Assembly: GCF_014898815.1 (NCBI RefSeq)
Contig: NW_026515499.1
Coordinates: 124,001-188,000 of the forward strand
DNA: 64,000 nucleotides
Direction of reading: 5' to 3'
Origin: Panonychus citri
Lineage: Eukaryota; Arthropoda; Arachnida; Trombidiformes; Tetranychidae
Shown: piece after piece, positions 1 to 13,200 of the stretch
How positions within the stretch are numbered: position 1 is the first letter of the stretch
Layout: each line of letters starts with the position of its first letter
Translations under genes and position numbers: made by a program
Notes under the pieces: model-generated
What the model was told of the DNA's origin: nothing
Databases searched by the model: none
Seen by the model: the letters and a program-made list of their open reading frames with translations, nothing else

Positions 1-137
1 AATTGTTGACCCTTTAAGCTGAGCCAAGAGAAACAAATCGACAGTCAATTAACAATGATATCGATATTTTTAGATTATTATCTTAATTTTGTTTCTCTCT
101 CAACGAACTGGACATTACATCGTTCACGATTATTGAC

Positions 138-185
<48 letters not shown>

Positions 186-1463
186 CTTTCTTTTCGTTGA
201 AATGTTCAAATAGCAAATCGAGATCAGTGAACATCAAGACAATTAACAATCTACTCTCCATCATCATTACCAACTAATTGTTGTTTCTCCAATGATCAAG
301 CCCTTTAATCACAAACTGCCCAAATCACCTTCTTCTTTATTCATATTATGACAATTACAAATCTAAATTACAATTAACCACAATATTAACATTAATTAAA
401 CTCATTTCTTGATTACTCTCATTAGATACACACACAAATGTACTAAAACAATAACGGTAAACGCCCGACATCAATTGCTAATTGCTGATTGTTCAATTCA
501 ATTTGGTTAAATATTTTCACTTTCATGAGATTTGCTTTAAATCAACAACAGTTAATTACTGCCCCATGTTATTAATCATTTCCTCCTAACTGGACGGTAA
601 GATGGTCACAAGATTAGGCAGCACAATTAGAGCTGCAAATTGATATAACAACAATCAATAAATTATTGTACATGATTAACATAACAAGGAAATGTAAATG
701 GAAACAATCAAATATTAAATTGTTTACATTCAGAGAAGGTAAAATCTAATTGTTTGCCTTTGACGCGCAGTTTTAAGTTTTAATCATTTTTCACGGAGAT
801 TTGATTATCGGGTGAGTACCCAGTCAATTAAAATTGTTGGTCATTAACTTAATTGTTCACTTTGTGATTGAGTGATTAACACAATCACCAATGAAGAGGT
901 TTGAATGTTTACATTTGTCAATTCATCATCAGTTACACTTTCAGTTTGTCGCCATTAGTTGAAAAATTGATCCGATCATTATGATCAACAGACTACACAA
1001 TTAGAAAAACTATTTGATATTAAAGTTAAATTGTCTACTACAATTAAGGTAACAATCGATGAAAGAGAAAATGGATTACATTTGATTTTAAGATTAAATT
1101 AACATTCTAAGTTCATTTAGATAATTGGTACCAAAAGAGTTGTTGAGATTAACACGTTGAGAGATAATTAGTAAATTATTCAACAATCGTCTAATCTTGA
1201 AGGAAGGTCAAAATTTGATTGTCAACATTGTCTCCCATTGTTGTACCAATTGATTGGATAGAAAGATAATTAAGGTGTAAAAGTGAGTCAAATAACCGAG
1301 ATAGTAATCAATATGAAGCTAATCCAGAAAAACAAATGGAAAGTTGATTTATCCCTGATTATCATTTGGATGTTAATTACTTGAGTGGCTTTGATAATCA
1401 CCAATTGTAATCAAGTTGAAAAAAAAGGTGATTGTTATGTATGAATCGTTGATTGTGATTAAT
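1..1463. other. AT-rich intergenic region downstream of RpS7
   Basis: I see no coding segment here on either strand. The stretch is rich in AATTGTT/AACAATT words and contains one perfect (CT)n tract at about 143-182. Confidence 0.6.
143..182. repeat. (CT)20 microsatellite
   Basis: Uninterrupted CT dinucleotide run of about 40 nt flanked by TCG on both sides. Confidence 0.95.
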
Positions 1464-1469
1464 TTTATT
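1464..1469 (-). other. Polyadenylation signal of RpS7
   Basis: AATAAA on the minus strand, about 17 nt downstream of the RpS7 stop codon. The spacing implies an unusually short 3' UTR, which is common in ribosomal protein genes. Confidence 0.6.
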
Positions 1470-1485
1470 TCAACATATTTTTCGA

Positions 1486-1563
1486 TCAAAACAAAGGTTC
1501 AGGGAATTCGAATTTAACCTCTTTACCAGTGAGCTTCTTGTAAATAGCAGCAAATGTATCGGT
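1486..1563 (-). CDS. RpS7: RpS7 coding exon 4 with stop
   Basis: Begins after a CACTTAG acceptor with TDTFAAIYKKLTGKEV and ends FEFPEPLF followed by TGA at 1486-1488. This matches the conserved eS7 C-terminus. Confidence 0.94.
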   Translation of the reverse strand, partial: TDTFAAIYKKLTGKEVKFEFPEPLF

Positions 1564-2458
1564 CTAAGTGGGAGAGAAAAGTGAGAAAAATGATTAGAAA
1601 TTGAATCGATTTTAAAAAGAGTCAATGATGGAAAGGTAAAAGTGTCAATAAGAAAATTGAATAAGACTTACTTTGTGCTCTATATTGGTTTGATAAGATT
1701 TGTCTAAATGAATTTTGAATAAGCGTCTTCCATCAAGACAAATTCGAGTCCTTTTACCAACTATTTCAGCAGGGTAGACAATATCTCCAAGAATAGCGTC
1801 GTGGACAGCAGTTAGAGTTCGGCTGTGAAGGTAATGGAGAAAAAAAACGATACGTGGAAAATTAATATTGGAAAAAAAAGAAACATAGATTGATAGAGGA
1901 AACAGGTTGTTAAGAAATTAGAGTAAAAGAAGCCATACCTTCTAGGTCTCTTTTGCTTGGACTTGGACCTCACTTTTCTTGTTGGTTTTGGTAAAATGGT
2001 TCTTTTAGCTACAAACACAACTGTTTTACCACTAAATTTCTTCTCCAATTCACGAACTACGGGAACGAGAACTTTTTGCCAGCCTTTAAGCTGTGGAGGT
2101 GGAATCCAAATAATGATTGATTTCCTTCCATCAGCGTCTATTTCCTTTGCACCAACAATGTGAAGTTCCCTTAATTGAGCCTTACATTCAGGATTCAATT
2201 CAATCTCCAATAAAGCCTAGAATTACAAAAGATCAAAAAAACAGAACAATCAGTATCAATGACAATTAATTACAATAAATAAACACCAATTAACCAAAAC
2301 AATTAACAATATAATCAAAAACCAAACACTAAAACCAACCACATTTACACTACCGGTAAAACAGATTCAACAATTAATCTTACCTGTGAAATTGCAGATT
2401 CAAATTCATCTACTTTCTCTCCAGGCTTTTTAACGATTTTAGCGTGATGAGGATGCAT
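1486..2458 (-). CDS. RpS7: Ribosomal protein S7 (eS7), complete, 4 coding exons
   Basis: Component of the small (40S) cytosolic ribosomal subunit. Coding exons, in transcript order, are 2384-2458, 1939-2216, 1672-1822 and 1486-1563; together they make 582 nt, 193 aa plus stop, against 194 aa in human RPS7. All three introns are GT-AG and short (108-167 nt). Recognisable segments are AQLREL, RELEKKFSGK, ILPKPTRK, KQKRPR, TLTAVHDAIL, the PAEIVGKR block and a C-terminal YKKLTGKEV-FEFPE. The start is the ATG at 2458, which gives MHPHHAKIVK, aligning with the N-terminus of the family; this ATG is the only one that fits. The gene is divergent from CaMKII. The AATAAA at 1464-1469 on the minus strand lies only about 17 nt past the stop, so the 3' UTR is very short. 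Family identity is certain; the exact 5' UTR is not visible. Confidence 0.97.
1672..1822 (-). CDS. RpS7: RpS7 coding exon 3
   Basis: Begins after a TTCACAG acceptor. It encodes RTLTAVHDAIL, then PAEIVGKR and the LDGRRLFKIHLDK block, ending at NIEHK before a GTAAGT donor. Confidence 0.95.
1939..2216 (-). CDS. RpS7: RpS7 coding exon 2
   Basis: Begins after a CTAG acceptor with ALLEIELNPECKAQLREL and ends in the KQKRPR basic stretch before a GTATGG donor, leaving two bases of a Ser codon. It carries the RELEKKFSGK and ILPKPTRK family signatures. Confidence 0.95.
2384..2458 (-). CDS. RpS7: RpS7 coding exon 1
   Basis: Encodes the first 25 residues (MHPHHAKIVK ... DEFESAISQ). It ends CACAG before a GTAAGA donor, in phase 0. 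Confidence 0.94.
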
Positions 2459-2610
2459 ATTCACAGAATTAATATCCAACGAATTTAATTAAATTAAATT
2501 TAAACTAAATCAAAAAGTGAAAAATATAAACAAATCACAAGAAACCATTCAACTTAACTTCATACGGATACGGAAACGGTTAACATGTTTCTTCATATAA
2601 ACTCGACTCT

Positions 2611-2624
2611 GTTTCCATGGTTAC
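2611..2624 (-). promoter_or_regulatory. RFX X-box motif upstream of RpS7
   Basis: On the minus strand this reads GTAACCATGGAAAC, a full match to the RFX/DAF-19 X-box consensus GTHNYYATRRNAAC. It sits about 155 nt upstream of the RpS7 start codon, in its likely promoter. RFX binding at ribosomal protein gene promoters has precedent (the alpha element of vertebrate rpL30). Binding is inferred only. Confidence 0.5.
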
Positions 2625-2629
2625 TAAGC

Positions 2630-2644
2630 TGCGCCACCTGGAGG
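2630..2644 (-). promoter_or_regulatory. CTCF-like motif upstream of RpS7
   Basis: The minus-strand sequence CCTCCAGGTGGCGCA matches 13 of 15 positions of the CTCF core consensus CCASYAGRKGGCRSY, including the AGGTGGCGC core typical of insect CTCF. It is a GC-rich island in very AT-rich surroundings and is five bases from the RFX motif. It could mark the boundary of the divergent RpS7/CaMKII promoter region. Confidence 0.45.
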
Positions 2645-3642
2645 TAGAAATAGAAAACCGCTCAATACAAAAGTAAAATTTTCTTTCAAAACAAAAATAA
2701 TTAATTTGATTTCTAATTGAAAATTTTTCTTGTAATCAATTAGCAATTAATTAATTGATTACAGAGAAAACAAGTTTTTCTTTTCTTTTTTCCTTTTTTA
2801 TTTGACAGAAAAAGGAAAGAGTAAAATTTACTCTCAGGTAAGTGAAGAGAAGAAGAAGAAAAAAATTGTCAATTGTCATGAACCGGTTTCGATTTACAAT
2901 TAGACCTTAATCACTTTATTAATCATTTACAATCAAGTACGATGATTGTGATTATTGTTTTTCACTTTAATAGAATTTTACTTGAAAAGAGAAAACTAAT
3001 AAACTTTTCTCTCGTTTGTTTTTCTTTTATTCTAATACATTAACATGATATTATCTTTTTAGAAGTTTAATTATAATTACAAATATAAACTCGAAAAACA
3101 GAGAAGACGTCAGAGTGGAAGAAAATTGAACAACAATTAACATCCCTTGAGGGCAATTAACATGGTAGAAAAGTTTAATCAAGGATGAATACAATTAGGA
3201 AGGTAATAAGAAGCAAATTGAATGTTATCTCATTGGTTAATTCATTTATCCTTGAACTGGATTAGGGAAAATTAATCGTACCCAATAATTTAGATTAACC
3301 CAATAGATGTCATCAGTTGTTGTATCGAATTGAGTTTTTTTTTTGGTTCTCTCAATTTCAATTTGAATCAACGATAATCATGATGATGATAGAGTTTCCT
3401 TTTACTCATGAAGATAATTTCTCATCATCATCATCATAATCATTTCTTTCTTTCTCTTCGAAGGGTTAGCGCATGAAAACATCGACAGTCAAGGTAAGAG
3501 AAAATAAGAATATTTTTCTCTTTCTTTTCTTTCTTTCTTTTTCTGGTTTCTTTTCGGTTCTTTTCTATGGAGAACATGAGAGAGACAGAGAAATAGAATT
3601 TTATAATGAAAGGGAAACATGTCGAAGAAAATGGGAAATGCG

Positions 3643-3644
<2 letters not shown>

Positions 3645-3689
<45 letters not shown>
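3645..3689. repeat. (GA)n microsatellite
   Basis: Uninterrupted AG/GA run of about 45 nt in the divergent intergenic region. Open frames on both strands across it encode only RE or SL repeats. Confidence 0.95.
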
Positions 3690-3692
<3 letters not shown>

Positions 3693-4953
3693 AAAAAGTT
3701 CGACAGAGAAGAAACTTAAGAGAATCTCGAATACTTTCGTCATGTGCGCTTGCGAATACGAATTTATAATTCTCTTCAATATCCAAGTATAGCCTTTACT
3801 TTTCTCTCTCTTTTCTTATTGTCACTCTTTCGAATTCGAGAAAATTTCCTCTGTCTCTTTCTCTCTCATCATCTTCATCTTCGTCTCCTTACATTCTTTT
3901 CTTCTTCATCTTCTCACCAACAATTTACAAAATTATCTCGATTGTGATTATTTTCTCTCTTTCTTTTCTTTCCTCATCATTTCCACTTCTCTTCTTTTCC
4001 ATCATTCATCCTTTCTACTTCTCTGTCTTCATCATCTTCACCTCTCTTTCTCCAAATTCTGTCTAATATCATCTCTCTCTCTCTCTCTCTTACTCAATGT
4101 TCACTTTTCATGTTTCCTCTGCCAATCATATTATTTAACTAAGTGACTTGGTTTTATTTTCTGTTATCATTATAATCAACTGTTATTATCGACTCACAAT
4201 TTATTCAATATCAGTTTTTGTTTATCGTAGTTGGAGAAAACAAAAGTTCCATAATTAATAGTAATTGTTTCAATTGGAACATTCTAATTTCAATTACTTT
4301 CCATTCACCATCCAAAAAGTGTAAAACGAGATTCGGATTATTACCTTTTCGCTTCTCTCTCTCTCTCTCTTTCTATTTTCTCTTTCTATCTTTGTCTCTA
4401 TTTGCTTTCCCTCTTTCTCTCTCTATTTCTCTCTCTTTCTTTTAAATATAAGCTTCGACGAAGAGACAAGATATATTTTCGAATTTGAGAAGAAAAAAAA
4501 AACAAATCCAGAGAAAGAGAGAAAAAAATATCAGAGAAACAAAAAGGAAATAACAGAAAATCAAAGAAAACAGGAAAAAGAAAACGAGGAATCGAAAATA
4601 AATCAACAAAGAGAATCAACAACAACAATTTACCATCCAAAAGGATATCATCCTCATCCTTTTATCATCATTTATCCTCCTAATCATCATCTTCATCATC
4701 TTAATCTCACCTTTTGATTACCTTTCAAACTCTCACCTTTAATCCGTTTCTCTTTCCAAGTGTGTGTTTTAATTGTGTGATTAATTGTTGTTAACTTTTG
4801 TAATTTTCATTCATCATCATTAACCCAATAACTTTAAATTTGTTTACAAACAATTTGAAAATTTAATTATTGCAATTTGTGATTTATTTGCTGTTTTTTG
4901 GACACAATTTACTTAATTATCACCAAGAGACTGTAATACAATTAACTAATTAA

Positions 4954-5018
4954 ATGGCAACTCCGGTAATAACAACACGTTTCTCTGATAACTATGAACT
5001 CAAAGAGGAATTAGGAAA
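4954..5018 (+). CDS. CaMKII: CaMKII coding exon 1
   Basis: Encodes residues 1-21 plus two bases, ending in the first part of the glycine loop (EELG-K). GTAAGT donor. The ATG context AAATGG and alignment to the fly N-terminus set the start. Confidence 0.94.
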
Positions 5019-6800
5019 GTAAGTAAAACAATTAACTAAATGTTAAACAATTAAGAATCAAATGATAGGAAAGAAGAAGAAGAAAAAAAATCAACTTCCA
5101 ATCGAAATTTGATCCGTAAAGTGATTTAACAATCAATCCAATTAAATGGTAGAAAAATAGTCCAAAGAGAATGCGAAATGTGAAACAAGAGAATTAAAAA
5201 TTTTTTTTCAATCAATTTGATTGTCGATTAATCAACAATTTAATTTCCAATAGAATGATAAATGATTGATTCCATGTCATTAAATAATTTCCATTAGCAT
5301 TGTAACTTTTTCGTTTATTATTCTCATTAAATTTCATTCTTCACTTAATTCTGGTTCTATTCTGAACTTTACCATGTAAATTTTCATATACTTCAAGTCG
5401 CCAAAAAAAAACGATAACAGGGTCACACCCACGATATAAACAAATAACCTAAAGTAATCAAGAGTAATAATTAGTGAGTGAGAGAGAAAATAAAATTCTA
5501 ATAACAATTAACAATGATAACGAGAGAAAATAAAAATACACTCAGAAATGAATTTCTCATGAACGATATAACGAGAAAATCGTAACTAAAAGTTACGAAG
5601 TTGTTTATCTCTCTCTCTCTCTCTCTTTCTGTCTATTTTGCTGAAATAATTAAGAGTGTTAATTATAAGCGAACACAATTAACGACACATTATGAAGGTA
5701 GAGAAATGAAGTAAATTAATAAATTGCTTCTTATTAATCATTACAATCTATTAACATGGTGGAAAAAAACCTCTGGTTCCAAATTCTGGTTTCCATGTAA
5801 TCGCATGTTAACCAATTGACCTCAATCATTTTCTTTTTGGGTTTTCTCCTTTTCCATCTTCTATCAAATAATTTCCATGTAACAAACTTTCCAATCTGAA
5901 AACAAGATAAAGTAAAGAAAGAGAAGATAAAATATTAATACAATATAAAGATGAGAAGATGAGAGAGAGAGAAAGGGTTTTAATATTTAACCAGAATTTC
6001 CAAAGATAATATTTAACTCGAGCCATGTTGATGATCCTTTTGGGTTAACTCATAATGTACATTAATATTATCGAACTTGTTTCTCTTTCTTTTCCACTCT
6101 GTCCTACTTAGTCTCTTTCTTTTCTTTCTCTCATCATCATCATCATGATACATTATTAAAAGCCTTCATCCTAACTGAATCTTCATCATCTTCCTTTGCT
6201 TTTATCTCCTCTCTCTCTCTCTCTGTCTATTTTGCTGAAATAATTAAGAGTGTTAATTATAAGCGAACACAATTAACGACACATTATGAAGGTAGAGAAA
6301 TGAAGTAAATTAATAAATTGCTTCTTATTAATCATTACAATCTATTAACATGGTGGAAAAAAACCTCTGGTTCCAAATTCTGGTTTCCATGTAATCGCAT
6401 GTTAACCAATTGACCTCAATCATTTTCTTTTTGGGTTTTCTCCTTTTCCATCTTCTATCAAATAATTTCCATGTAACAAACTTTCCAATCTGAAAACAAG
6501 ATAAAGTAAAGAAAGAGAAGATAAAATATTAATACAATATAAAGATGAGAAGATGAGAGAGAGAGAAAGGGTTTTAATATTTAACCAGAATTTCCAAAGA
6601 TAATATTTAACTCGAGCCATGTTGATGATCCCTTTTGGGTTAACTCATAATGTACATTAATATTATCGAACTTGTTTCTCTTTCTTTTCCACTCTGTCCT
6701 ACTTAGTCTCTTTCTTTTCTTTCTCTCATCATCATCATCATGATACATTATTAAAAAGCCTTCATCCTAACTGAATCTTCATCATCTTCCTTTGCTTTTA

Positions 6801-6854
<54 letters not shown>

Positions 6855-9800
6855 CCGTGGAAAACAATAGCAACCATTTTTAAAATAATTCAGTTCAGGT
6901 TCTCAAATTTTTGCATGGCTTCACCTCTTCTCATATTATTTCCTATTCAGTTTCCGATATGGTTACTTGTTTATTCATAACAAAAGGCGAAAAGTATATA
7001 AAATTTATCATGAAACCCAAGAAGAAAAAAAAATAACCTACAATTGGAAGGAAGAAAAAAAAAACAAAACAAACAATTAATCACTATTATTGTATTTAAA
7101 TTGTCATTAATTGATGTATATATATTTTCTCATACTTACAGAGGAGCCTTTTCAATTGTCCGACGATGTGTTCAAAGATCAACTGGACTTGAATTCGCAG
7201 CTAAAATAATAAACACCAAGAAATTATCAGCACGAGGTAAAAGACAACAACAATCAGATCACAACATTGAAATGATCACATAAACAACAACAACAAACAA
7301 TCATCATCATGTTTACCCAAAGGTTTTAATGATAAGCCAAGAAAATAAGATAACCGATTTCTAGTTTTTTTCCTCTTCATTTTCATCTTCATCTTCATCT
7401 TCATGTCAGAATCTCTTATTCTCTCCTCGATTCCTATTTTTGTCACCAACAGTTTCATCTTCATCTGCCTTCATCTATTTCTCTACTTCTGTCTATTGAA
7501 ATATTTTCATGATAAAGAAGAAGAAGAAAAAAAAATGTCTTATTCATTTTCCTTGGAAAAAAAAACTTTCATCATCATTTGTTGTTGTTGTTGATGATGA
7601 GATACTTTTCATATGCATTAATATGAATAATTAAATGTACATACTAATGTTGATTCTTTACTTTTATCTTTCTCTCTCATCATCTTTATCTTCATCTTCA
7701 ACTATGGATGACCTCACATCACGAATACCTTTTTTTTTGAATCAATGTGAACAAAATCAATACTCACTCCATGTTTTCCTATTGAATCATCTTTCTCGTT
7801 TCTCTTTCTTTTCTCTATCTTTCTCCATGTTTCCTGGTTTTGCTTCGTCTTATATTTTTTCTCTCTCTTTCTCTCTTTCATTTCTTTCTATTTTCTATCT
7901 ATTTTTCTTTACATTTTCTCTATCTTTCTGGGCTTTCCTACATGGACACTTGACTGGATTCACAATTTTCTCCAATTTAATCGGTGAAAAATCCTGAATT
8001 TACCATGGAAATAGATTTCCAAAAGCTTGAAAGAGAAGCTCGAATCTGTAGGAAATTAAATCATCCAAACATAGGTAAGTAACAATAATATGAGAATCAG
8101 CCAGCAATAGATATACTAACCTTTGGGATTTTTCGTCTTATTCTTATGTTGACATTTCTTTTCAAATTAGGAATATCCTATGAAGAGAAAAGGAGAAAAA
8201 AAAGAAAGTATATTAACAAAAGAAAGAGAGGAAAAAAAAGTTACTATGTCAAGAAAATAGATGATATAAGAAAATCGTATCTTCTTCAGAAGAATAAGAA
8301 AAAAAAGAGAAAGAGACAGCAATTCCAAGAAGAGAAAAAATTTACCGAGAGAGAGAGAGAGAGAGAAAGTGAGTGAGTGAGTGAGAGAGAAAGGTAACTT
8401 TCGAGAAGATAATAGTTGGGTAAATGAAGGGAGGGATTTGTTTCCTTCTCTAACCAATGTTTGGGTGAAGATGAGGTCTATGGTGATATTAACAATGTTC
8501 TTGGTGTTGGTGGGCAGTTATTAAGTTGTAATGATTGACCATTTCTCTCTCATTCTTCACTGTTGATCGATATCTCTGATTTTTACATATTATCATCATG
8601 ATATTTATCTGTTTTGTCTTGTTTGCCTTTTTTTGATTCTTTTCCAGTTCGACTTCATGATAGCATCCAAGAGGAGGGTTATCATTATTTAATTTTTGAC
8701 CTAGTAACTGGCGGTGAATTATTTGAAGATATAGTAGCTCGGGAATACTATTCAGAAGCTGATGCCTCCCATTGTATACAACAAATATTGGAATCTGTTA
8801 ATCATTGTCACATGAATAACGTTGTACATAGGGATTTGAAACCAGAGAATCTTTTACTTGCTAGTAAACAGAAAGGTGCAGCCGTTAAATTGGCTGATTT
8901 TGGTTTGGCCATTGAGGTTAGCGGTGATCGATCAGCTTGGTTTGGCTTTGCAGGTACACCAGGTTACCTTTCACCTGAGGTACTTCGTAAGGAACCTTAT
9001 AGTAAACCAGTTGATATATGGGCTTGTGGTAAGTTTCCAAATTTATTTCCAATTCATATCTAAAGTTAGTCAATCATCAGCAGCCATTTTGTTAACCTCC
9101 TTCTCTCTCTCTCTTTTGAGTAATTAATCAAAAACAATCAAGGAGAGAATGGAAAACAAAGAAGCTAGAGAAAAGAAAGGAAAACAAGATTAACTTAGGA
9201 AAATCCATTTAGATAATAATTCACCTTGAGAGGTATTATTATTATTATTGTTTCTATTACCAACACTTACCTTGTGTATATCGATATCAAATAGAATAAA
9301 ACAAAAATCGTATAATCAATTAGATATACAATAGGTTTTTGTTTACAATTCGTTCTTAAATTACCACAAAATCTATCAGATGATATAAGTAAATGTCGTC
9401 AATCCAGAGAGTTTACTCAACATGTAAACATAACATGTGGATACTAATTGTTAGAAGATCATTAGAGAGATGATACAAAACAATAACTTCAATAGTCAAT
9501 GTCCAGTGTTTGTTTGGCTTATCCGTTGACTCCAAATAGAGACTTGATTAGTATTAATATTTGTATTCCATGAAAATCTAATATATGAAAATAAGAGAAA
9601 CAAGAATAAGATTAGAATTGGTGTTCATTAAGGTGTTAAATATTCTGGTTAAAGGTATCAAAAGATTTTGGGTTTTTCGGTTACAATTTGTGTGAGTGTG
9701 TGAGAGAGAGAGAGAAAATAATAGAACCTTTTGATTATATAACATGGAAGAAGAAAATTAATGAACATTTTTCATCTCTTTAAGCTTGAAACAAAGATGA

Positions 9801-10190
9801 TGATGATGAAGCTACAAATCCTCTTCTATTCTGATAATCATGTCAAACTTGTTATTCTCTGTGAATAATTGACTTGATATAACACTTATGATGATCATCA
9901 TGATATTCATACAAAGAATTGTAAAATTACTGTGATTGGTGATGAAAAACAAAACGGGTTGGCAGAAGATGAAGAGACAGAGAGAGTGGGAGAGAATATA
10001 AAAAAAGACCCAATCTAAGATAAATAGAAAATGACAATTTGTTAATTAATAGGTGACATGAGCGAAGTGTTGACAAGTAATATATTTAATATACTCACAT
10101 TTCCATGGTGTTACCAATCATCAAGATTAATCTTTTTCTCTCTTTTTCCTCTTTTGGTATTTTCATGAGAATAACTTGTTAACTGTAAAT

Positions 10191-10254
<64 letters not shown>

Positions 10255-13200
10255 AGAATTAATTCACATAAATTCACAGAATATAAGAGGAGAAGAGAAG
10301 AAAAAACAACCAAAAGGATTGACTGAAATTCTTACTTACAATCTCTTTGATTTTCTATACTCATGGAAAATCAATCGATAGCCTTGAGGAGATTTAATTT
10401 TCACCATCAAAATAGAAGAGAGAGTTTTCCAATTCCAAGGTTAATCGAATCAAAATTGCGAAGAAAACTTAATTGTACCAAATTGCGAAGTAAAATTGTT
10501 CTTCTAATCTAAAAATAGTAAATTAACTGAGAACAATTAACAAAACAAACGAAACTCATGTTCGACCTTAAGGTCAATCAGCTGATCCTCTTTCTCTCTC
10601 TCTGTAACCATAACATTGACATTGGAACAAAAAAAAGAGAGGGAAGAACAAAAATCTAATCAATAATTTGAATTTTTTCTTCTTCTCCAATTAGCGACAA
10701 TTAACTAATTTTAAATTGTACGAATTGATAAGTTACCAAGTTATTAAATCATTTTGTTTTCTTCCGAGTTAATTGTCAGTAATGATTAAACTTTTTTCTT
10801 CTTCTTTTCTTTTAATATTATTAATCAGAAAGAGAGACAAAAATTGTAAACAATAGTTGAAAGTTGATTGTTGTGATTAATGATTAGGATGATTAATCAA
10901 TTTCTGGTAATTTAGAGAAAAGGTAAAATTATTTATCAATGAAAATCATTAATCAGAGTAATTAAAAGTGAAAATATAATAAAATCATTAATCGTCAAAT
11001 TAGTATTGTCAACATGAACATTTTTCTCAATTGGGTGAACCCGGAAGATGATTTAATTGTTTACCAAGTTAATTAAATTGTAAATGTAAATGTTTCACTG
11101 AATTTCAATGATTAAATAAATAGACAAATTCAATCAATAATCAGTTAATCAACCATTATAATGGTAAATTTATATATACGAATCATGAAAATCAGGTTAA
11201 TCTTATAGTTGAGAAACTTTTTCCCAACTGAATCCTTTTCAAATACTATTGACAATTTAATCATAATCAATCTTATTGATTAGTTAATTAACAGGAGAAA
11301 ATAAAATGAAAATTTTATAACAAAATTTAATTATATTACTATAAATAAATAAACTTGGAATCCATAGTAATTTAAATCGCAACAATAAGCCAATTGTTGA
11401 TTGTTGATTGTTGATTGATACTATTATTATTACTCTGATCACAATTAATTATTGATCACAATTGAACCAGAAACAGCAAAAATAACTGGTAACATGATAA
11501 TTTATTAATTGTGATATTGATTACATGAAATCTATCACGATTAAATTATTAATTAGTCAATTTAAATGAGTATTTATTATGGATTATCATTGGAATTGGA
11601 TAATTTAATAAACTTGATATTGATTTAAAACTAAATTATATCAAGCAAACAATTAAATTGAACAATAAATAAAAATGAGCATAAAATTAATTGATACAAT
11701 CAACTAATTAATTACTGATAATAGTATTTCATTAATTATTAATTATAAAAATAATATTCATCATCATCACAGCCCAGTGATCAATAAATCAATTGTAACG
11801 AACCTTAATCATTACAATTAAATGGATTCTAAATATTGTTGATAATTGATTTTTTTTAAGTTTTCCTTTTAATTGTTAATCTAATCAACTAATTGTTCCC
11901 TTAATTGTAGGAGTCATTTTGTATATACTTTTGGTTGGTTATCCACCTTTTTGGGACGAGGATCAACATCGCCTTTATGCACAAATAAAGGCAGGAGCTT
12001 ATGATGTAAGTTAAATTGTTAATCTAAATTGTTAGAAATTGACACTAATTGTAGACAATTAAATAATCTATCAATTGATATGCAACAATCAACCATTAAA
12101 ATGAACCAAGTAAAAGTAATCAACCAACCAATGTGAGGCTTACACATTTACATTGATGTAAAACTTTAAGATTAAATTGTCACCAGATTAACATGATAAT
12201 CGTGATAATCATTAACAATCAAATGTAAAAACAATCAAGCGATAATAAAAAAATAGCTTCAAGGCAATTTAATCATAATTATAATCAGAAAATTAAACAA
12301 CAACAATTTTGGTTAAAGGCAAATTCAAATTAGATAATGATAATCATCATCATAAAGATTAATAATCAACAATTTACATAATATAAAAAAAACATAAATA
12401 ATTAACTTCATAGACTAATCAGATTAAAATGAAGAAAAAATAATCAATCAATCAAATCAAATTAATAATATTATGATTATGATTGTAAACATAATCGTAA
12501 TCACAGTTGATGATTAGCAACTTGAACAAACAATTATTGATTGATGGCAAGAAAGATGATCATAAGGATAGTGAATATGAAAAAATGAGATTCTAATTGT
12601 TAATTGTTGTATTGTTTGTTAATTGTGTTGTAGTATCCATCACCTGAATGGGATACAGTTACACCTGAAGCCAAGAATTTGATCAATTCAATGTTAACAA
12701 TTAACCCAGAGAAAAGGATCACCGCTGCCGAAGCACTTAAACACCCATGGATCTGTCAACGAGAACGAGTTGCATCAACTCTACACCGCCAAGAGACCGT
12801 TGATTGCCTTAAGAAATTCAATGCTCGGCGTAAATTGAAAGGAGCAATATTGACCACCATGTTGGCGACCAGAAATTTTTCCAGTAAGTAATCATAAATT
12901 TGACACACAATTTAACAACAATTAAACTCCTCAATAAACTCTCACTCTAAATGAACAACAAAACTTTTCATTTGAAAACCAAATGAACAAAACAAAATCA
13001 GCATCATGCAAGTTTTTTAAACGTTAACAATCAAGCAAGAAAAAATCAACAACCAAATCCATTAACCATCATTAACTATCATCATATATTAGATATTATT
13101 TTTAATTCATGCAACAATTAAGCTTTAATTTAGTGCAAATTAAATGTTATCCATCAATGTATTTGCTTGCATATCACATACGCTGCATATTATTATTAAC

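Larger units (their letters stand above)
2459..4953. other. Divergent intergenic region between RpS7 and CaMKII
   Basis: About 2.5 kb between two genes transcribed away from each other, so it should hold both promoters and the 5' UTR of CaMKII. Besides the RFX and CTCF-like motifs I see mostly pyrimidine-rich and purine-rich runs: (GA)n at 3645-3689, (CT)n at 4072-4090, and CT/TTTC-rich sequence at 3780-4440. Open frames here are low-complexity translations of these repeats, not genes. No convincing TATA box or extra exon could be identified. Confidence 0.55.
5019..7141 (+). other. CaMKII intron 1
   Basis: Holds a near-perfect tandem duplication (5631-6224 and 6225-about 6800) and a long (CT)n run at 6806-6844. 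No exon or separate gene is seen. The two identical open frames on the minus strand here are just the duplicated copies of the same intronic sequence. Confidence 0.6.

Noticed and set aside
3473..3947. Open frames around 3.5-3.9 kb on both strands
   Set aside because: They translate the (GA)n/(CT)n tract into RE or SL repeats with no domain, so they are repeat by-products.
5826..6620. Two identical 66-residue minus-strand frames
   Set aside because: They are the same intronic sequence counted twice through the 594-bp duplication and have no recognisable protein features.
8858..9127. Overlapping plus-strand frame across CaMKII exon 4
   Set aside because: Alternative-register shadow of the catalytic exon.
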